64,000 nucleotides of DNA from positions 1-64,000 of the forward strand of contig JAFSPZ010000018.1 of NCBI GenBank assembly GCA_017451225.1. Direction: 5' to 3'. The notes beneath the pieces are model-generated. The model had not been told where the DNA came from, did not search any database, and saw nothing but the letters and a program-made list of their open reading frames with translations. Source of the DNA: Muribaculaceae bacterium (GTDB taxonomy: Bacteria > Bacteroidota > Bacteroidia > Bacteroidales > Muribaculaceae). This document shows, piece by piece, positions 60,503 to 64,000 of the stretch; position 1 is the stretch's first letter; each line of letters opens with the position of its first letter. Position numbers and translations under genes: made by a program.

Positions 60503-61440
60503 TATCTGTATTCTTTAAGCAAGCCATCAACAAAAAACAAAGTTTTTCCGCCATCATAATACCAGTATTCTCGCAATCCCGATTGGTCGGGAAGTTGTTG
60601 CACACTAACCGGATTGCCCAAAGCTAAGCGGCATTCTTCTTTAGTCATTCCCTCAGCAACCTTGCAAGCGACAATGCTTGACCATGTCGATGAACTTATG
60701 TGAGGATATTGCTTGCGAACATCGGACATCGAGAACTGTGAGTCAAAGTCGCGTCCTGCCCCAGTTGTGCCAGGAATCTTCATCCACAACAACGCCTCAT
60801 TGCCATTGTCGGCCCGGAACTCCACCCTGAGTGGATGCAACTTGTTTCCAGGCTTTACAGCAAGTATCTCAACAGGCACATAATGTGGACAGCCCGAGAG
60901 CTCATTTCCTGCCAAGTCATACCATGCGGGAGTTTTGACATAGACTGTCTTGCCCACCAGCTGCTGCGACACCGATTTTAGCATGTCGTCATCTACCATA
61001 AAAGGAATGGAAAAAGCCGAACGGCTCACATCCTCAATTGGCTTGCCAGTGGCATACCTTAGCACGTGCGAGCCATAGCGAAGCAGGATATCTACAACCT
61101 CGGTATTATCAATGTGCCGACGAATCTCATAGCCGGCATAGGTGAGCATCTCTCCCTCAAGGTCGAGAGAATCAATATCAAAATCGAACGATGGTGTGAA
61201 AAGATAGCGTACTTGATTATCCAAAACCCAAAAGCCCTTGCCTTCTCGCCATGAAGGCAACGAGTCGACATAGGTTCTTATGCTATGTTCATGATTGTTG
61301 TAAAACTGCTCAACAGCTCGCTTCACATCTTTTTCAGTAATCTTCTGAGTGCTTTCAACTCCAGTAAAACAAGAAGTATAGAGCAACGACACAACCACAA
61401 GCAGCAATAGCCTTATTATGTTATTCACAAGATTGATCAT
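60502..61440 (-). CDS. Lipoprotein of unknown function
   Basis: A 312-residue product. The signal sequence IIRLLLLVVVSLLYTSC ends in a lipobox. The mature part starts helical (EKDVKRAVEQFYNNHEHSIR) and continues with beta-rich segments; the end LREYWYYDGGKTLFFVDGLL and MTKEECRLALGNPVSV resemble SmpA/OmlA-type beta folds, but I cannot assign a family. The start at 61440 is chosen over 61479 because the -7 box lies between them. It is co-transcribed with the MBL gene and probably ettA. Confidence 0.65.
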   Translation of the reverse strand: MINLVNNIIRLLLLVVVSLLYTSCFTGVESTQKITEKDVKRAVEQFYNNHEHSIRTYVDSLPSWREGKGFWVLDNQVRYLFTPSFDFDIDSLDLEGEMLTYAGYEIRRHIDNTEVVDILLRYGSHVLRYATGKPIEDVSRSAFSIPFMVDDDMLKSVSQQLVGKTVYVKTPAWYDLAGNELSGCPHYVPVEILAVKPGNKLHPLRVEFRADNGNEALLWMKIPGTTGAGRDFDSQFSMSDVRKQYPHISSSTWSSIVACKVAEGMTKEECRLALGNPVSVQQLPDQSGLREYWYYDGGKTLFFVDGLLKEYR

Positions 61441-61449
61441 TTTCAACCA

Positions 61450-61457
61450 CAAAGTTA
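61450..61457 (-). promoter_or_regulatory. -7 box for the lipoprotein-MBL-ettA transcript
   Basis: Minus strand TAACTTTG; the ATG follows 9 nt later, so the leader is only a few nucleotides. Confidence 0.55.
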
Positions 61458-61496
61458 ATCTTTTGTCATCAAATCTCACAGTTAATAGCCATTATT

Positions 61497-61553
61497 TTGA
61501 GGTTTTTTATTACTAATCTTAGTTTTTGGTTCTTTTTTCAAAAAAAACCTCAA
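61497..61553. other. Inverted repeat between two divergent promoters
   Basis: TTGAGGTTTTTT (61497-61508) is the exact reverse complement of AAAAAACCTCAA (61542-61553), separated by 33 nt. Both flanks are promoters, so it is not a gene-end terminator. Confidence 0.5.
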
Positions 61554-61583
61554 TACCAATGTCGTTTATTGAAATAAATTGCG

Positions 61584-61591
61584 TAACTTTG
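61584..61591 (+). promoter_or_regulatory. -7 box of udp
   Basis: TAACTTTG followed by C; leader about 45 nt. Confidence 0.6.
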
Positions 61592-61640
61592 CTTTTTAAT
61601 AGTTTCAAGTGGAAATTTTTAATCAAAACCTCTCAGATAT

Positions 61641-62525
61641 ATGAAAAAGAAATTTATCCCCGACTCAGAGATGATCATCAACGATGATGGTTCCATCTTC
61701 CACATCCATCTCAAACCCGAGCAGCTCGCCGACAACATTATCATCTGCGGCGACCCCAGCCGTGTGAACATGATTGCGTCCTACTTCGACACCAAAGATT
61801 TTGAAGTATCGAGCCGTGAGTTCCACACTATTGGCGGAACCTATAATGGCAAGCCCATCATGGCTTTATCGCACGGCATTGGCGGCGACAACATCGATAT
61901 CGTGGTTACCGAACTCGACGCTCTTGCCAACGTTGACTTCGCCACCCGCACTGTTAAGGAGGAACACCGCACTTTGAACATCGTGCGCATTGGCACTAGC
62001 GGTGGCCTACAGCCCTACGTTCCCGTTGGCACTCCTGTGATTGCCGCCAAAGCTCTAGGATTTGACGGCGTGATGAACTACTATGCAGGCCGCAACGAGG
62101 CTTGCGACCTGGAGTTTGAGCGCCAGTTCTGTGAGTTTGTGAAATGGAACCCATTATTCTGCAAGCCCTACATCGTTGAAGCCGACCCAACACTAGTTGA
62201 GAAGATTGGCCGTGACGATATGGTACGCGGCTACACCATCTCGGCAGTCGGATTCTACGGTCCACAGGGGCGTGAGGTACGCCTGCCGCTAGCAGAGCCT
62301 GAGCTCAACAAGCGCATCGAGGCATTTGAGTACGACGGTGGCCACATTACCAACTATGAGATGGAAGGTGCAGCCCTGCAAGGCCTCGCCAAACTTATGG
62401 GACACCGCGCCATCACCATCTGCTCTATCATCGCCAACCGCGTGGCAACAGTTGCTAACCCCAACTACAAGACTGCTGTCAACGACCTGGTGAAGACCGT
62501 AATTGAGCGACTTATGGCAGACTAA
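61641..62525 (+). CDS. udp: Uridine phosphorylase (nucleoside phosphorylase family)
   Basis: A 294-residue NP-I enzyme. ADNIIICGDPSRVNMIAS is the phosphate-binding start, ALSHGIGGDNIDIVVTEL and IVRIGTSGGLQPYVPVG are the family core, and NYEMEGAALQGLAKLMGHRA holds the ribose and catalytic residues. It cleaves uridine with phosphate to uracil and ribose-1-phosphate. It is longer than E. coli Udp, as is usual in Bacteroidota. It is a single gene with its own promoter and terminator. Confidence 0.9.
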   Translation: MKKKFIPDSEMIINDDGSIFHIHLKPEQLADNIIICGDPSRVNMIASYFDTKDFEVSSREFHTIGGTYNGKPIMALSHGIGGDNIDIVVTELDALANVDFATRTVKEEHRTLNIVRIGTSGGLQPYVPVGTPVIAAKALGFDGVMNYYAGRNEACDLEFERQFCEFVKWNPLFCKPYIVEADPTLVEKIGRDDMVRGYTISAVGFYGPQGREVRLPLAEPELNKRIEAFEYDGGHITNYEMEGAALQGLAKLMGHRAITICSIIANRVATVANPNYKTAVNDLVKTVIERLMAD

Positions 62526-62541
62526 ACTCATTCTACTTCAT

Positions 62542-62584
62542 ATAAACTGAAAGCACTCCAAAAAATGGAGTGCTTTCAGTTTAT
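62542..62584. terminator. Bidirectional terminator between udp and the LRR gene
   Basis: A perfect 19-bp stem (62542-62560 with 62566-62584) closes an A5 loop, between convergent gene ends. Confidence 0.85.
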
Positions 62585-62598
62585 GCTTTACACCTTGA

Positions 62599-64000
62599 TT
62601 AATTTCCTAGCAGGAGATTGTAGATAATGGTGATATCTACCGAAGTGATGATGCCATCGCCATCTTGATCACCGTTGACAATAGCACTACTGTCACCATT
62701 GAGCAGATAGTTATAGAGGGCTGTAACATCTACACTTGTCACCAAACCATCGCCGTTCACGTCGCCAGGGAAGGCTCCATCTTGAACGATGTTGAAGAAC
62801 AGCTGCCACGGCAGTGTATTCTTGTACTTAGCAAGCGTTCCGGCAGGAACTGTAAGCTTGCATGCTTCCTTGTCCACTCCATCAAAGATACCGCTGCCGT
62901 AGGTGAGGTACTGTGGGTTCATCATCTTGGGATAGATGTCTCTTAAGCCTGAGCAGTTGGCAAATGCACATTTGCCTATATCTGTCACCGTGCTTGGAAC
63001 TGTCAACGACGTAAGTCTGCTCAGACCATAACACAGGTAATCTGAAATCCTTTGGACACCACTTGCAAAATTAAAATAATTGATATTTAGCCCGGCAAAT
63101 GGAGCGGTACTCGAAGTGAAGTTGTTCAATATCGATTCTGGATTCCAGTTAACAGTCCTCAAGCCAGTGCAGTCGGTAAAGGCATAGGCGCCTATCGAGG
63201 TCACCGAGCTGGGAATGGTGATGCTTGATAACAAATGAACATTCTTAAGCAAGTAAGCAGGAATATGTTGCACTTTATTGCCAAAAGTGAAGCTGTTTAT
63301 CTGGACGACTTTACCCGAGCTCGCATAGAAAAGCCCCGAAGATGAGAAATCAGCACAATTAATGGCATTCCAGTTCACCGAGGTTAAACCATTGTAATTT
63401 AAAGCTTGGGAGCCAATCGCCGTGACTCCTTCACCTATAGTTAAGTGCTTGAGGTCATAACATAATGTGAAAGCAGATTCTTCAATGGTTTTCACTCCTG
63501 GGTATTCAATATAGAAACTTGTAATACCAGTATTAGCATAGGCCCAGTCGGCTATACAAGTACAGTAATAGTTTTTCCCACCCCTTGTGACTGAGCAGTT
63601 GCTACTATTGAGTGTCACGCTTGTCGTGCCCGTGGCGCTACCTATGAGAGACATTTCTCCATCAGCGCTCGACAAGAATCCTTTAGTAATCACATAGTAA
63701 TTGTTACCAATTTGGACATCGCTGCATGCCAACGGGTCAACTCCTTGTATGGTACCATAACTCGTCAGCTGCGAGTAGTTTTGTAGCATATAATACCAAT
63801 TGGTCGTGGAGGTATAGAATTTTATTCCCATGGAAATGTTGCTGAACGAATTGGACGCGATTGATGTCGCATCAGGATTTACTGTTGCCCAGCAAACCGT
63901 GAGGTAATTGGATGTTGAGCCAGCCCCGTTAAAGGCCAGGGCCCCCAAGCTCCTTAGTGAACTGGGCAGGTAAACTTTGGTAAGACTGATCATGCCGCTC
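62599..64000 (-). CDS. BspA-like LRR protein with C-terminal dockerin-like repeats (5' end outside window)
   Basis: At least 466 residues are present; the frame stays open through the right edge, so an ATG at 63993 is internal. LRR_5 repeats occur in two groups (for example LTKVYLPSSLRSLGALAF and LSSITIPSSVTSIGAYAFTD), separated by a beta-rich segment. The last 60 residues hold two dockerin-type calcium loops, DVNGDGLVTSVDV and DQDGDGIITSVDI. Such tails on secreted Bacteroidales proteins are common and do not imply a cellulosome. The protein is probably surface-exposed. Confidence 0.83.
   Translation of the reverse strand, partial: SGMISLTKVYLPSSLRSLGALAFNGAGSTSNYLTVCWATVNPDATSIASNSFSNISMGIKFYTSTTNWYYMLQNYSQLTSYGTIQGVDPLACSDVQIGNNYYVITKGFLSSADGEMSLIGSATGTTSVTLNSSNCSVTRGGKNYYCTCIADWAYANTGITSFYIEYPGVKTIEESAFTLCYDLKHLTIGEGVTAIGSQALNYNGLTSVNWNAINCADFSSSGLFYASSGKVVQINSFTFGNKVQHIPAYLLKNVHLLSSITIPSSVTSIGAYAFTDCTGLRTVNWNPESILNNFTSSTAPFAGLNINYFNFASGVQRISDYLCYGLSRLTSLTVPSTVTDIGKCAFANCSGLRDIYPKMMNPQYLTYGSGIFDGVDKEACKLTVPAGTLAKYKNTLPWQLFFNIVQDGAFPGDVNGDGLVTSVDVTALYNYLLNGDSSAIVNGDQDGDGIITSVDITIIYNLLLGN

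Noticed and set aside
62602..62775. Cellulosome component
   Set aside because: Two dockerin-like calcium loops are present, but no cohesin or cellulase genes are in the window. Such tails are common on Bacteroidales LRR proteins.

Overview
The window is a 64 kb stretch of chromosome from a gut-type Bacteroidales bacterium, most likely Muribaculaceae or a close relative. The grounds are the Bacteroidota promoter signature (TTTG, about 19 nt, then TAnnTTTG) before many genes, the near absence of Shine-Dalgarno sequences, BspA-like leucine-rich repeat proteins with dockerin-like or sorting-type tails, a Bacteroidales-type alpha-2-macroglobulin, a DUF4924 protein, and core genes in Bacteroidota style. 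This is inference from sequence only. I saw no rRNA, tRNA, CRISPR array, insertion sequence or phage genes.

Layout. 1-2.3 kb: the end of a CobW-type metallochaperone and a secreted protein. 2.3-6.7 kb: a surface-glycan cluster (three glycosyltransferases, a PIG-L deacetylase, a WbqC protein). 6.8-8.7 kb: a lipoprotein with a redox-dead thioredoxin fold and a small outer-membrane barrel. 8.9-15.8 kb: a seven-gene efflux operon (TetR, TolC, HlyD, two ABC ATPases, two ABC-2 permeases) laid out like E. coli cecR-ybhGFSR with a TolC gene added. 15.9-18.6 kb: a HAD phosphatase, a lipoprotein, an Ala/Gly:cation symporter. 18.9-25.0 kb: the rod-shape operon mreBCD-mrdA-rodA. 25.0-35.0 kb: dinB, a giant alpha-2-macroglobulin, dnaB and an LRR protein. 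35.1-38.5 kb: radC, a membrane glycosyltransferase, gpmI. 38.9-43.2 kb: two small envelope or stress-type genes, rplS, and an operon kdsA / ManA-like / Rpe-like / kdsC. 43.3-47.3 kb: gltX / outer-membrane protein / waaA. 47.6-51.6 kb: a Crp/Fnr regulator, DUF4924, rfbD, prfC. 51.8-54.0 kb: an AmgK-like kinase fused to a RapZ C-terminal domain, with a MurU-like nucleotidyltransferase. 54.0-61.4 kb: a lipoprotein, a small acidic protein, aguA-aguB, ettA, an MBL hydrolase and a lipoprotein. 61.6-64.0 kb: udp and an LRR protein cut by the window edge.

The common theme is the cell envelope: KDO and LPS (kdsA, kdsC, waaA), rhamnose (rfbD), rod elongation, muropeptide recycling, surface glycans, efflux and several outer-membrane proteins. 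The most notable non-coding signal is a family of four gap-free 83-bp promoter elements (3299-3381, 8694-8776, 47304-47386, 51628-51710). Each begins with a TAAATTAGGC block, carries an imperfect dyad over the -33 box and ends in the -7 box. Two copies 44 kb apart differ at one base, and paired changes between subfamilies keep the dyad. Three of the four drive envelope genes and the fourth drives an operon that includes waaA, so they may mark a regulon. Other structured DNA includes a strong long-stem element between mreB and mreC and tandem 7-bp repeats in two intergenic regions.
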